This document shows positions 1 through 5,712 of a stretch of DNA of 13,361 nucleotides, piece by piece. The stretch lies in contig JAFGFV010000050.1 in NCBI GenBank assembly GCA_016930895.1, positions 1-13,361 on the forward strand. The letters run 5' to 3'. The DNA comes from Spirochaetales bacterium. Its GTDB lineage: Bacteria > Spirochaetota > Spirochaetia > SZUA-6 > DRHE01. The notes below the pieces were generated by a model, which saw nothing but the letters and a program-made list of their open reading frames with translations, was not told the origin of the DNA and ran no database searches. Both the position numbers and the translations under genes were made by a program. Position 1 is the first letter of the stretch. Every line of letters starts with the position of its first letter.

Positions 1-1
1 C

Positions 2-856
2 CAGCTGTTCAGGGAGGAGATCAGGAAGACCCGGGAGCTCACGGACAGGCCCTTCGGCCTGAACCTGATCACTATTGCCCCGAACTTCCGCGAGCACCTC
101 AGGCACGCCATCAGGAGCCGCTTCCCCTACATCATTCTGGCCGGGGGCCTGCCGCCGCGCAGTGCCATCACCGAAGCCAAGGAACAGAAGCTCAAGGTCG
201 TCTGCTTTGCCCCGACCGTGGACGTGGCGCGCAAGCTGATCTCCCTGGGGGCCGACGCGTTGATCATCGAAGGCCACGAGGCCGGCGGGCACATCGGCCC
301 GGTTTCCACCGCGGTGCTGGCCGAGCAGATCCTCCCCCACACCCGGGAGGTGCCGGTCTTCGTGGCCGGGGGCATCGCGAGCGGCATGCTCATGGTCCAT
401 TACCTGATGATGGGAGGCTCCGGCATCCAGATCGGCACGCGCATCGCCGTGGCCGAGGAGTCGCCGGCGCACCCGGATTTCAAGAAGGCCCTGATCCGGG
501 CCAAGAGCAAGGACGCCGTGCCCACGGCCCAGTTCGACCCGCGGCTCAGGGTGATCCCGGTGCGGGCCCTGGTCAACGAGGGCACCCGGGACTTCGCCAC
601 TCTCCAGCTGGGACTGGTGGCCCAGCTGGAGCGGGGCCAGGTCACCCCGGAGGAGGCGGCCATGAAGCTCGAGGAGTACTGGATCGGCGGCCTGCGTAAG
701 GCTGCCGTGGATGGGGACGTGGAGCGGGGCTCGGTGATGGCGGGCCAGAGCGTGGGGCTGGTCCGCAAGGTCCAGCCGGTCCGGGCGATCATCGCAGAGT
801 TCGTAGAGACCGCCCTGGAGGAAATCCGCAAGCACCGCCGCACCTTCGCCTGCTGA
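2..856 (+). CDS. Nitronate monooxygenase / 2-nitropropane dioxygenase-like flavoenzyme (5' truncated)
   Basis: The reading frame is open from base 2 to a TGA at 854-856, giving 284 residues without a start, so the N-terminal part lies outside the window. Seen: RPFGLNLI near residues 17-24, GHEAGGHIG at 91-99, VAGGIASG at 121-128 and GGSGIQIGTR near 137-146. These match the FMN-dependent TIM-barrel family of nitronate monooxygenases and enoyl-ACP reductase FabK. The His of GGHIG corresponds to the catalytic base of nitronate monooxygenases, and the Gly-rich motifs lie in the FMN phosphate-binding loops. Family members oxidise alkyl nitronates with flavin, or reduce enoyl-ACP in the FabK branch. 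The C-terminal about 100 residues look family-typical. The enzyme should be cytosolic. The downstream exporter gene begins 34 bases later on the same strand, so the two are probably co-transcribed. The exact substrate cannot be decided from the sequence. Confidence 0.85.
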   Translation, partial: QLFREEIRKTRELTDRPFGLNLITIAPNFREHLRHAIRSRFPYIILAGGLPPRSAITEAKEQKLKVVCFAPTVDVARKLISLGADALIIEGHEAGGHIGPVSTAVLAEQILPHTREVPVFVAGGIASGMLMVHYLMMGGSGIQIGTRIAVAEESPAHPDFKKALIRAKSKDAVPTAQFDPRLRVIPVRALVNEGTRDFATLQLGLVAQLERGQVTPEEAAMKLEEYWIGGLRKAAVDGDVERGSVMAGQSVGLVRKVQPVRAIIAEFVETALEEIRKHRRTFAC

Positions 857-890
857 TCGGGCGAGCGGTCCTTCGTCTGGAAAAACGCCG

Positions 891-1796
891 ATGGCCTATC
901 TCTTCGTGTCACTGGCCGCCCTGTTCTGGGGTGGGTCGTTCATTGCGACCCGCTACGCCCTGACCGACGGGGGCCTGGAGGTCTTCACGCTCCTGGCTGC
1001 ACGCTTCCTGATTTCCGGTCTGATCCTTCTGGCCCTGGTGGCCTGGCGCGGCCGGGAGCGCCTGGGCTGGCGGCGGCTGGGGGTGCTAGTTGCCGCTGCG
1101 GTAGTGTACCCGGGGCTGTACTTCTTTCTCGAGACGGAGGGTATTGCGCGCACCTCCGCGGTGCTGAGCTCGATCATCATCTCGATCATCCCGGTGCTCA
1201 CCGGTCTGGCCGGCCGCCTGTTCCTGCGGGAGCGGCTGTCCCTGCGGGGATGGCTGGGGGCCTTCCTCTCGATCGGAGGCATCGCGGCCGTCGTGCTCCT
1301 GGGCCGCTCGAGCTCCGATGCGGTGGTCGGCACCGCCGGGCAGTTGTCCTGGCTGGGAGTGCTGGTGCTGAGCGGGGCCGTGATCATGGGCACGATCTAC
1401 ATCACCTCCACCCGCTACCTCATGGCTTCCGTTCGCCCCTTGACCCTGACGGCGGTCCAGAACGTGATGGCTTTTCTGATCTTCTCGCCCCTGGCCGGGC
1501 TGGAGCTGTCCCGGGCCATTCCGGCCGTGACTCCCGGCACGTGGGCGGCGGTGGCCTTCCTGGGCATCGGGGCTTCGGTGGGGGCGACCCTGTCCTTCAA
1601 CAAGGCCTTGAGCCTGATGGAGGCCGGGAAGGCCTCGATGTTCCTGAACGTGATCCCGGTGGTCAGCCTGCTGTTCGGCTGGCTCCTGCTGGGCGAGCGC
1701 CTGGCGCCGCTGCAGCTGGCGGCCGGGGCAGTGGTGGTCGCCGGGGTCACCCTGGGCTCGTGGCGCTCAGGCGGGCCCCGGGAACCCGCCCGTTGA
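891..1796 (+). CDS. DMT-superfamily (EamA) membrane transporter
   Basis: A 301-residue inner-membrane protein with ten hydrophobic segments, roughly at residues 1-22, 31-52, 64-86, 88-112, 116-138, 152-175, 184-206, 217-240, 246-268 and 271-291. This is the 5+5 layout of two EamA repeats. The N-terminal FWGGSFIATRYAL and the second-half GASVGATLSFNKAL and LNVIPVVSLLFGWLLLGERL are typical of the drug/metabolite transporter superfamily, whose members mostly export amino acids, metabolites or toxic compounds. Length is usual for the family. The ATG at 891 is preceded only by a weak GGA (879-881), not a good Shine-Dalgarno, but no better start is apparent. It follows the nitronate monooxygenase gene closely and converges with the vapC gene after a 41-base gap. 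The substrate is not predictable. Confidence 0.9.
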   Translation: MAYLFVSLAALFWGGSFIATRYALTDGGLEVFTLLAARFLISGLILLALVAWRGRERLGWRRLGVLVAAAVVYPGLYFFLETEGIARTSAVLSSIIISIIPVLTGLAGRLFLRERLSLRGWLGAFLSIGGIAAVVLLGRSSSDAVVGTAGQLSWLGVLVLSGAVIMGTIYITSTRYLMASVRPLTLTAVQNVMAFLIFSPLAGLELSRAIPAVTPGTWAAVAFLGIGASVGATLSFNKALSLMEAGKASMFLNVIPVVSLLFGWLLLGERLAPLQLAAGAVVVAGVTLGSWRSGGPREPAR

Positions 1797-1827
1797 CCGG
1801 CGCTGCTCAGCGCACGGCCCCCCTCAG

Positions 1828-1837
1828 CCCCCCCCCC
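1828..1837. repeat. Ten-C homopolymer in a 41-bp convergent intergenic gap
   Basis: The gap between the exporter stop and the vapC stop contains C6 (1818-1823) and C10 (1828-1837). It is bracketed by two copies of CTCAGCGC (1806-1813 and 1837-1844). On the vapC strand the G10 starts immediately after the TGA. I see no clean hairpin with a T-tract here, so no terminator is called. Confidence 0.6.
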
Positions 1838-2233
1838 TCAGCGCGCGGCGTCGATCAGCTCAACATCGTAGGCTCGGAGCTTCGGGTCCGCGCTCATGAG
1901 AGGCATTCCCTCGAGCACGGACTGGGCGACCAGCAGGCGGTCGAAGGGGTCCCGGTGATGGGGCGGCAAGGCAGCGACCTGCAGGGCGTGGGGAATGGTC
2001 ACGGCCAGGCCGTGAATCCGGTCCCGGGCCAGACGCTTGGGCACGAACTCCTGCGGGGGCTCTGGAAGCGCGAGCTTCCCGATGGCGTACTTGATGGCGA
2101 TCTCCCACGCGCTGGCTGACGAGAAGAATACCTCGTTCGTGCCCTCCCGCAGCAGCTCTTCAGCCTTCGCGGAAAGTCGTTCGGGCGAACCGATCCACCA
2201 TAGCCAGCACTGGGTGTCGAGCAGGATCTTCAT
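1838..2233 (-). CDS. vapC: VapC-family PIN-domain toxin (Phd-type partner)
   Basis: A 131-residue PIN-domain protein, the usual size for VapC. The start is the ATG at 2233, which overlaps the antitoxin stop as ATGA. A longer frame begins at 2344, but that extension lies inside the antitoxin gene and has no family resemblance. Seen: LLDTQ with Asp6, SAWEIAIK with Glu44, RDPFDRLLVAQS with Asp95 and Asp98, and MSADPKL with Asp116. These supply the acidic Mg2+-binding cluster of PIN ribonucleases. The family cleaves RNA, commonly tRNA or rRNA, and is neutralised by its cognate antitoxin. The HRDPFDRLLVAQ block is typical of the PIN subgroup that pairs with Phd/YefM-type antitoxins, consistent with the upstream gene. 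All catalytic acids are present, so it is probably active. The RNA target is unknown. Confidence 0.9.
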   Translation of the reverse strand: MKILLDTQCWLWWIGSPERLSAKAEELLREGTNEVFFSSASAWEIAIKYAIGKLALPEPPQEFVPKRLARDRIHGLAVTIPHALQVAALPPHHRDPFDRLLVAQSVLEGMPLMSADPKLRAYDVELIDAAR

Positions 2234-2463
2234 GATTCGAACTCGCGGAGAGTTCTCTCCGGCAGCTCGGCGTCGAAATCCTCCGGAATCTCGAACAAAC
2301 CCCGGTCCTGACCGGGCTTCCGATCGCCGGTCGGTTGGTCGCAAGGAACGAGCTTGGCGACAGGCTTTCCCGCCCTGGCGATGATCACCTGCTCGCCGGA
2401 CATCACGCGTCTCAACAGACGCGAAAGGTGGGTCTTGGCTTCGTGGATGTTCACCGTAAGCAT
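2230..2463 (-). CDS. Phd/YefM-family antitoxin
   Basis: A 77-residue protein starting MLTVNIHEAKTHLSRLL, with the later GEQVIIARAGKPVAKLVP. Together these form the Phd/YefM fold, in which the N-terminal half binds operator DNA. The C-terminal part, after about residue 45, is acidic and Pro-rich (EIPEDFDAELPERT) and should be the toxin-binding tail. Its TGA overlaps the toxin ATG by four bases, which implies translational coupling and tight stoichiometry. The pair presumably autoregulates through the direct repeats just upstream. There is no Shine-Dalgarno sequence before the ATG; the promoter -10 lies only six bases upstream, so the message is probably leaderless. Confidence 0.92.
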   Translation of the reverse strand: MLTVNIHEAKTHLSRLLRRVMSGEQVIIARAGKPVAKLVPCDQPTGDRKPGQDRGLFEIPEDFDAELPERTLREFES

Positions 2464-2498
2464 AGGGACAAAATAAACTTAGTCCGAGACTTAGTCAA
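2464..2498 (-). promoter_or_regulatory. Promoter of the Phd/VapC module, predicted leaderless
   Basis: Reading the minus strand, TTGACT (2498-2493) is followed by 17 bases, then TATTTT (2475-2470), six bases, and the ATG at 2463. Both hexamers resemble sigma-70 consensus with optimal spacing. Transcription would start at or within a base or two of the ATG, so the antitoxin mRNA would have almost no leader. Start-site position is inferred from normal -10 geometry. Confidence 0.65.
2477..2496 (-). promoter_or_regulatory. Candidate antitoxin operator: two direct GACTAAGT repeats
   Basis: On the minus strand GACTAAGT occurs twice (2496-2489 and 2484-2477), separated by CTCG, so the copies start 12 bases apart, slightly more than one helical turn. 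They fill the -35 end and the spacer of the TA promoter. This is a plausible binding site for an autoregulating Phd dimer pair. It is seen as repeats; the operator role is inferred. Confidence 0.5.
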
Positions 2499-2606
2499 GG
2501 TCGCGGCCCGTCTGGCGTGCCATCTGCGGGCCCGGGCCCGGCGTCCAGCGCGGGCCTGCTGTCCGGTCGGCCCCTGCGCAAGGCGAGGGTTGCCCGAGAC
2601 GAGAGT

Positions 2607-2636
2607 TTGACATCCCCGCGGAGCCGCAGCATCTTA
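2607..2636 (+). promoter_or_regulatory. Weak candidate promoter of the cooT operon
   Basis: A perfect -35 TTGACA is at 2607-2612. Eighteen bases on is ATCTTA (2631-2636), only a poor -10 match. The rest of 2464-2670 is GC-rich and shows no gene. The first start codon of the operon is 35 bases downstream. Confidence 0.35.
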
Positions 2637-2670
2637 GACAGAGGGGAGTCGCCCGGGGGAGCAGGAAGAT

Positions 2671-2862
2671 ATGTGCCAGGCCACGGTGTATTTGGACGGG
2701 GATGTCATCATGGAAGAGGTGATCCAGGTGAACCCGACCGCGGGCGGTATCGAGCTTCGCACCTTCTTTGGGGAGCCACGTACGGTTCCGGCCCGCATTC
2801 GTCAGATCGACTTGATCCAGCACCGGATCTTCCTCGAGAGCGGAGAGGAGGCCGCAAAGTGA
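2671..2862 (+). CDS. cooT: CooT-family small nickel-binding protein
   Basis: A 63-residue protein beginning MCQATVYLDGDVIMEEVIQV, followed by a small beta-rich body with LRTFFGEPRTVPARIRQIDLIQHRIFLE. This matches the CooT family: an N-terminal Met-Cys, a short mainly beta protein, about 60-70 residues. Characterised CooT proteins are dimers that bind Ni(II) through Cys2 and were first linked to maturation of carbon monoxide dehydrogenase. Homologues are widespread in anaerobes without a CODH locus, and none is present here. AGGA (2663-2666) serves as the ribosome site. The TGA overlaps the next gene's GTG (GTGA, 2859-2862), so the two are translationally coupled. Family assignment is good; the nickel client is unknown. 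Confidence 0.82.
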   Translation: MCQATVYLDGDVIMEEVIQVNPTAGGIELRTFFGEPRTVPARIRQIDLIQHRIFLESGEEAAK

Positions 2863-3152
2863 CCGAGCAGGACAAACTGAGGGTCATGCTCGGGTACTGG
2901 GTCCAGCACAACCGGGAGCACGCCGCGGAGTTCCTGCGCTGGGTGGAGCGGGCCGGCGCGGCCGCGCCGGAGCTGCGGGCCGCCGCCGCGGGGATGGAGG
3001 AGTCCAGCCGGCAGCTGGCCCGGGCCTTGGAGCGGCTGGGCGGCCCGCTGACGGCCGATGCGGTCCCGGGGCGCGGGCGGTCGGACGGAAACGCCGGGCG
3101 CGGGCAGCCGCTCGACCCCGGGCGCGCGGACACGCAGGCGGACACCCACTGA
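2859..3152 (+). CDS. Small helical protein with HNREH motif, CooT partner
   Basis: The frame is open from 2517, but the sensible start is GTG at 2859, overlapping the cooT stop as GTGA. That gives 97 residues. Residues 1-62 are amphipathic and helical, with WVQHNREHAAEFLRWVERA and an Ala-rich second helix ending LARALERLGG. The H-N-x-x-H spacing puts two His one helical turn apart, a possible metal site. Residues 63-97 are Gly, Pro, Arg and Asp rich, probably disordered, and end in THT-free TQADTH. I recall similar short HNxEH helical proteins next to CooT, but I cannot name the family with certainty. Coupling to CooT suggests a nickel-handling partner; this is inference. Confidence 0.75.
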   Translation: MTEQDKLRVMLGYWVQHNREHAAEFLRWVERAGAAAPELRAAAAGMEESSRQLARALERLGGPLTADAVPGRGRSDGNAGRGQPLDPGRADTQADTH

Positions 3153-3163
3153 CGGAGGAGACC

Positions 3164-3556
3164 ATGGCACTGCAAATCCTGATCAGGGTCGGGGAGCTTA
3201 CCCTCGAGGGGGAGCTGGGTGACTCACGGGCAGCCCGGGAACTGGCGGCGTCGCTTCCCCACACCGTCAGAATGTCCCGGTGGGGCGAGGAGTTTTACGG
3301 AGCCCTTCCCATGGATATCGTGGAGGACGCCTCCGCCCGGCAGACGATGGAGGTGGGAGAGATCGCTTATTGGCCGGCGGGCAAGGCCCTGTGCTTCTTT
3401 TTCGGGCCCACCCCTGCCAGCACCGACGAACGCCCCCGGGCCGCCTCGCCGGTGATTCCCCTGGGCAGGATCACCGCCGGGGTGGAGTCGCTGAAGGCCC
3501 TCGGCTCGAGCATCGAGGCCAGAATCGAGTTGATCGAGGCCGGCGGGCCCTCCTGA
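3164..3556 (+). CDS. Cyclophilin-like fold protein (TM1367 / DUF369 family)
   Basis: A 130-residue protein. A strong ribosome site GGAGGA (3154-3159) precedes the ATG. Seen: EEFYGALPMDI at 42-52, GEIAYWPAGKALCFFFGPTPAS at about 65-86 (shown by its pieces GEIAYWP and FFFGPTPAS), and PVIPLGRITAG at 96-106. These are the hallmark blocks of the Cyclophil_like family, whose Thermotoga member TM1367 has a cyclophilin beta-barrel. No peptidyl-prolyl isomerase activity is established for the family, and its role is unknown. Full length for the family. It ends the cooT operon, 11 bases after the helical protein gene. Confidence 0.88.
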   Translation: MALQILIRVGELTLEGELGDSRAARELAASLPHTVRMSRWGEEFYGALPMDIVEDASARQTMEVGEIAYWPAGKALCFFFGPTPASTDERPRAASPVIPLGRITAGVESLKALGSSIEARIELIEAGGPS

Positions 3557-3616
3557 GGCGCGATCAGGTCCCCCCAAGGTGCTCCCCTGCCCGGCGGATC
3601 GGACTACGTCCTGCGC

Positions 3617-4042
3617 TCACGTGCCACGGCCGTGGCCCGGCAGCAGGACCTGGTCCACTACGGCCCGGGGAATGCGTGACATGTGCGGGTCCCGGTGCAC
3701 CAGCGCTGCGCCGGCAGCCCGGGCGGTCGCCGCGATGAGGGCGTCGATCAGAGGGATGCGGTCGGAGACCGACTCCTTGATCTGCCAAGCGAGCTCGGCG
3801 ATGGCGCGGTCCACAGGCAGACAGACGGTGAGCTGGTTCAGGTACGCTTCGGCGGCCTCGCGGGCCTCCACTTGGTCTGTGAGCTCCTCGCGGAGCTTGG
3901 TTTTCAGCTCCGCGACGGAAATGGCACAGACCGCCGGCTTCGGGGAGCCGGAGGACCAGAGCCGTTCCACCATGTCAGCGCCGGGCTCGTCGAAGTAGTG
4001 GGCCAGCAGGGCCGAGGTGTCCAGGACATGAGTGACGGTCAT
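3617..4042 (-). CDS. vapC: VapC-family PIN-domain toxin (AbrB-type partner)
   Basis: A 141-residue PIN-domain protein. Seen: THVLDTSALLAHYFDEPG with Asp8, CAISVAELKTKL with Glu45, IPLIDALIAATA with Asp100, and LVHRDPHMSRI with Asp118. All four acidic positions of the PIN nuclease centre are present, and length is normal. The VDRAIAELAWQIKE segment before the IPLIDALIAA block is typical of VapC proteins. The ATG overlaps the antitoxin stop as ATGA (4042-4039). It should be a Mg2+-dependent ribonuclease held inactive by the product of the upstream gene. It is clearly not a recent duplicate of the other PIN protein in this window (1838-2233), since the two share only catalytic motifs. Confidence 0.92.
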   Translation of the reverse strand: MTVTHVLDTSALLAHYFDEPGADMVERLWSSGSPKPAVCAISVAELKTKLREELTDQVEAREAAEAYLNQLTVCLPVDRAIAELAWQIKESVSDRIPLIDALIAATARAAGAALVHRDPHMSRIPRAVVDQVLLPGHGRGT

Positions 4043-4302
4043 TGCCCGGTTCGGTCCCGGTCCTGCTCCTGCCGCTGCTGGACGAGGCGATCCACCGGGC
4101 TGCCGGGCTGCCGACGGGCCCTCTCTCCCCGGCCGCGCAGGGACGAGGCCAGTGAGGCCGGGTCCGGGAGCACCGTGACCTCGAGGACGTGGGGGCGGCT
4201 GGTCGCCCGCCAGTCCAGCCGCGTCCCCGGACGCATGGCCTCCTGGCGTGCGAGCTCGGCGGGGATGGTTACCTGGTTCTTTCCTGTGACGGTCGTGATC
4301 AT
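4039..4302 (-). CDS. vapB: AbrB/SpoVT-family antitoxin (VapB)
   Basis: An 87-residue protein. The N-terminus TTVTGKNQVTIPAELAR and the following RPGTRLDWRA form a swapped-hairpin AbrB DNA-binding domain (about residues 3-45). Residues 46-87 are charged and Gln/Arg rich (SLRGRGERARRQ, QQRQEQDRDRTGQ) and would include the toxin-binding tail. The TGA overlaps the toxin ATG by four bases. There is no Shine-Dalgarno; the promoter -10 is six bases from the ATG, so the message is probably leaderless. Autoregulation by the toxin-antitoxin complex is expected from the family. Confidence 0.9.
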   Translation of the reverse strand: MITTVTGKNQVTIPAELARQEAMRPGTRLDWRATSRPHVLEVTVLPDPASLASSLRGRGERARRQPGSPVDRLVQQRQEQDRDRTGQ

Positions 4303-4337
4303 GGAAATAGAATAGTCAAGGAAAACTGGCTGGTCAA
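4303..4337 (-). promoter_or_regulatory. Promoter of the AbrB/VapC module, predicted leaderless
   Basis: On the minus strand TTGACC (4337-4332) is followed by 17 bases, TATTCT (4314-4309), six bases and the ATG at 4302. The geometry is identical to that of the other TA module. CCTTGAC occurs twice, at the -35 and again just before the -10, with starts 18 bases apart; this may be the operator. Transcription is predicted to start at the ATG. Confidence 0.6.
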
Positions 4338-4424
4338 GGATCGAGGCGGCACTTCACCGCGGGGGGCCTTCGGGGAATATTACTGGGAGCACCTCTGTGC
4401 GCCGGTCCCGGTGGACCAGTAGCG

Positions 4425-4444
4425 CGGCGGCCGCCGGGCCGCCG
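4425..4444 (-). terminator. GC-rich stem-loop just past the UROD stop
   Basis: CGGCGGCC (4425-4432) and GGCCGCCG (4437-4444) form a perfect 8-bp stem with loop GCCG. It begins 8 bases downstream of the UROD gene's TAA on the minus strand. No T-tract follows, so it is not a classic intrinsic terminator. It may end or protect the transcript. The remaining bases of 4338-4451 show no credible gene. Confidence 0.35.
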
Positions 4445-4451
4445 GCTGCGG

Positions 4452-5567
4452 TTAGGGGTCGGACGAGACCCGGCTGGGGCCGTCCAGCTGGCCCAGCGCC
4501 GCGTACATGGCCACGATGTTCTCTACCGGCGTGTCCGCCTGGATGTTGTTGCAGGGAGCCATGATGTAGCCGCCCTGGTCTCCGAGAATGTCGACCAGCG
4601 AGCGGACGTGGGCGCTCACCTCCTCCGGAGTGCCCCGCGGAAGCACGCCCTGGGTGTCCACGGCACCGTGGAACACGATCTGCTTCCCGAACTCGCGCTT
4701 GAGCCGTTGCGGGTCCATGCCGGCCGCCGTAGTCTGCACCGGATCGATGAGGTCGACGCCGAGCTCGATCAGGTGCGGGATCAGCTGCACGATCGAGCCG
4801 CAGGAGTGGACCATTACCTTGAGGCCGTATCCGTGCGCAAGGTCCACGATGCGGCGGTATTCTTCCTTGTAGAAGTCCGCCCACATGGGTTCCCCGATCA
4901 GCGGGCCGTTCTGCGTACCGAAGTCATTGCCGAAGAAGAACACGTCGATCTTGCCTTTGAGGGCTGAAAACAGGCGGTCGTTGAGCTCGAGGTAGAACTC
5001 CGTGAGGCAGCGGATGATCGTCTTGATCAGCTCCGGCTTGAGGGCCATGTTCGTCAGGAAGCGCTCGAAGCCATGGAGACGGTACGCGTTACCGAAGATG
5101 GCGGTCCAGAAACCGCTCACGATGACCCGCCGACGGTTGCGGTCGCACTCCTCCTCCAAGGCGGACACGTCGAACCATTCGGGCCTGGGCCAGCGGTGGG
5201 CGAGCACGTCGGCCGGCTCCTCGGCGTCTTCCAGTGCCCCGGCGATCGCTTCGTCGGCCCCGAACTTCCACTCGCCCTGCTCGCGGAGGTACCGGATTCC
5301 GAAGGGACAGGTGCGTTCGCGGTCAGTGCAGGGCAGCGGTGGACCGCGATAGATGCTGCGGGCGCTCTCGTTCTGGCTGATGTCCCGCACGGACAGGTAG
5401 TACAGATCCGCACCCAGGGCATCGAGCAACTCGGATTCGGAGGCCACGCCGAGGTGCTTGCGCAGGCGCTGGTCGACGAGGCGGGTGGCCAGGTAGTCGA
5501 TGGGCGGGCGGTCGGGAGAAGCGTGTTGGCAGGCGATCTGAAAACGTGCTCGTGAATCCATGATCAT
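4452..5567 (-). CDS. UROD-superfamily protein with intact methyltransferase-type zinc site
   Basis: 371 residues (369 if the in-frame ATG at 5561 is used; neither start has a clear ribosome site). The C-terminal half carries the barrel blocks of the uroporphyrinogen decarboxylase superfamily: FFFGNDFGTQNGPLI near 210-224, VMVHSCGSI at 251-259, LIDPVQTTAAGM at 273-284, FHGAVDTQGVL at 299-309, and YIMAPCNNI then DTPVENI at 334-351. His254, Cys256 and Cys339 align with the HxC...C zinc ligands of corrinoid methyltransferases such as MtaA and MtbA. There the zinc activates a thiol, usually coenzyme M. Haem-pathway HemE lacks this signature. It may thus be a methyltransferase, but no corrinoid protein is nearby and bacterial homologues are mostly uncharacterised. 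It is transcribed divergently from the importer operon and shares its control region. Confidence 0.88.
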   Translation of the reverse strand: MIMDSRARFQIACQHASPDRPPIDYLATRLVDQRLRKHLGVASESELLDALGADLYYLSVRDISQNESARSIYRGPPLPCTDRERTCPFGIRYLREQGEWKFGADEAIAGALEDAEEPADVLAHRWPRPEWFDVSALEEECDRNRRRVIVSGFWTAIFGNAYRLHGFERFLTNMALKPELIKTIIRCLTEFYLELNDRLFSALKGKIDVFFFGNDFGTQNGPLIGEPMWADFYKEEYRRIVDLAHGYGLKVMVHSCGSIVQLIPHLIELGVDLIDPVQTTAAGMDPQRLKREFGKQIVFHGAVDTQGVLPRGTPEEVSAHVRSLVDILGDQGGYIMAPCNNIQADTPVENIVAMYAALGQLDGPSRVSSDP

Positions 5568-5598
5568 CGATACGAAATCCAGTTCGGTGAAATCAAGA

Positions 5599-5626
5599 TT
5601 GACATCTATGATATACCATGTATAAT
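5599..5626 (+). promoter_or_regulatory. Perfect-hexamer sigma-70 promoter of the importer operon
   Basis: TTGACA (5599-5604), 16 bases, TATAAT (5621-5626). Both hexamers are exact consensus matches, striking in an otherwise GC-rich window. Transcription would begin near 5633, giving a leader of about 80 bases before the binding-protein ATG at 5713. So strong a core promoter implies repression, and the palindrome within it is the obvious operator. Confidence 0.8.
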
Positions 5627-5637
5627 AAGAATATCAA
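5610..5637 (-). promoter_or_regulatory. Divergent promoter of the UROD gene
   Basis: On the minus strand TTGATA (5637-5632), 16 bases, TATATC (5615-5610). It overlaps the + strand promoter almost entirely. A start near 5603 would give a leader of roughly 36 bases to the UROD ATG. The two promoters cannot easily be occupied at the same time. Confidence 0.5.
5612..5624. promoter_or_regulatory. TATAC-N3-GTATA palindrome, candidate GntR operator
   Basis: TATAC (5612-5616), CAT, GTATA (5620-5624) is a perfect 5+5 inverted repeat. It lies across the spacer and -10 of the rightward promoter and within the leftward one. Short palindromes with a GTATAC-like core are compatible with GntR-family dimers, and a GntR/FCD gene ends this operon. 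Its assignment to that regulator is inference. Confidence 0.5.
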
Positions 5638-5657
5638 GTACAGCGTGCTTGCTGTGC
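5638..5657 (+). promoter_or_regulatory. Leader RNA stem-loop 1
   Basis: GTACAGC (5638-5644) pairs with GCTGTGC (5651-5657) around a 6-base loop: seven pairs including one G-U. It lies just after the predicted transcription start of the importer operon. Confidence 0.4.
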
Positions 5658-5669
5658 ATCCACTCAAAG

Positions 5670-5694
5670 CGCATCATGAGTCCCTCGTGGTGCG
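5670..5694 (+). promoter_or_regulatory. Leader RNA stem-loop 2, eleven base pairs
   Basis: CGCATCATGAG (5670-5680) pairs with CTCGTGGTGCG (5684-5694) around the loop TCC. Two pairs are G-U when read as + strand RNA and would be A-C mismatches in the opposite transcript. This points to an RNA structure in the importer leader rather than a protein-binding DNA palindrome. The stem ends eight bases before the ribosome site at 5703. A role in mRNA stability or translation control is inferred; I recognise no riboswitch class. Confidence 0.55.
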
Positions 5695-5712
5695 AAGAAA
5701 ATGGAGGTGAGT

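Noticed and set aside
1250..2119. A 289-codon + strand open frame overlapping the exporter and vapC
   Set aside because: It is a low-complexity Gly/Arg/Pro shadow, and both overlapped genes are well supported.
4189..4422. A 77-codon + strand open frame over the AbrB antitoxin promoter
   Set aside because: There is no ribosome site or family resemblance, and it mostly mirrors the antitoxin gene. The tail at 4338-4420 was considered as a gene remnant, but nothing recognisable was found.
4452..5567. Calling the minus-strand UROD protein HemE (haem biosynthesis)
   Set aside because: The HxC...C signature and catabolic context point away from HemE, and no other haem-pathway genes are present.
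5612..5624. Reading the palindrome as a transposon end or site-specific recombination site
   Set aside because: There is no transposase or integrase and no second copy in the window. Its position inside two promoters fits an operator better.
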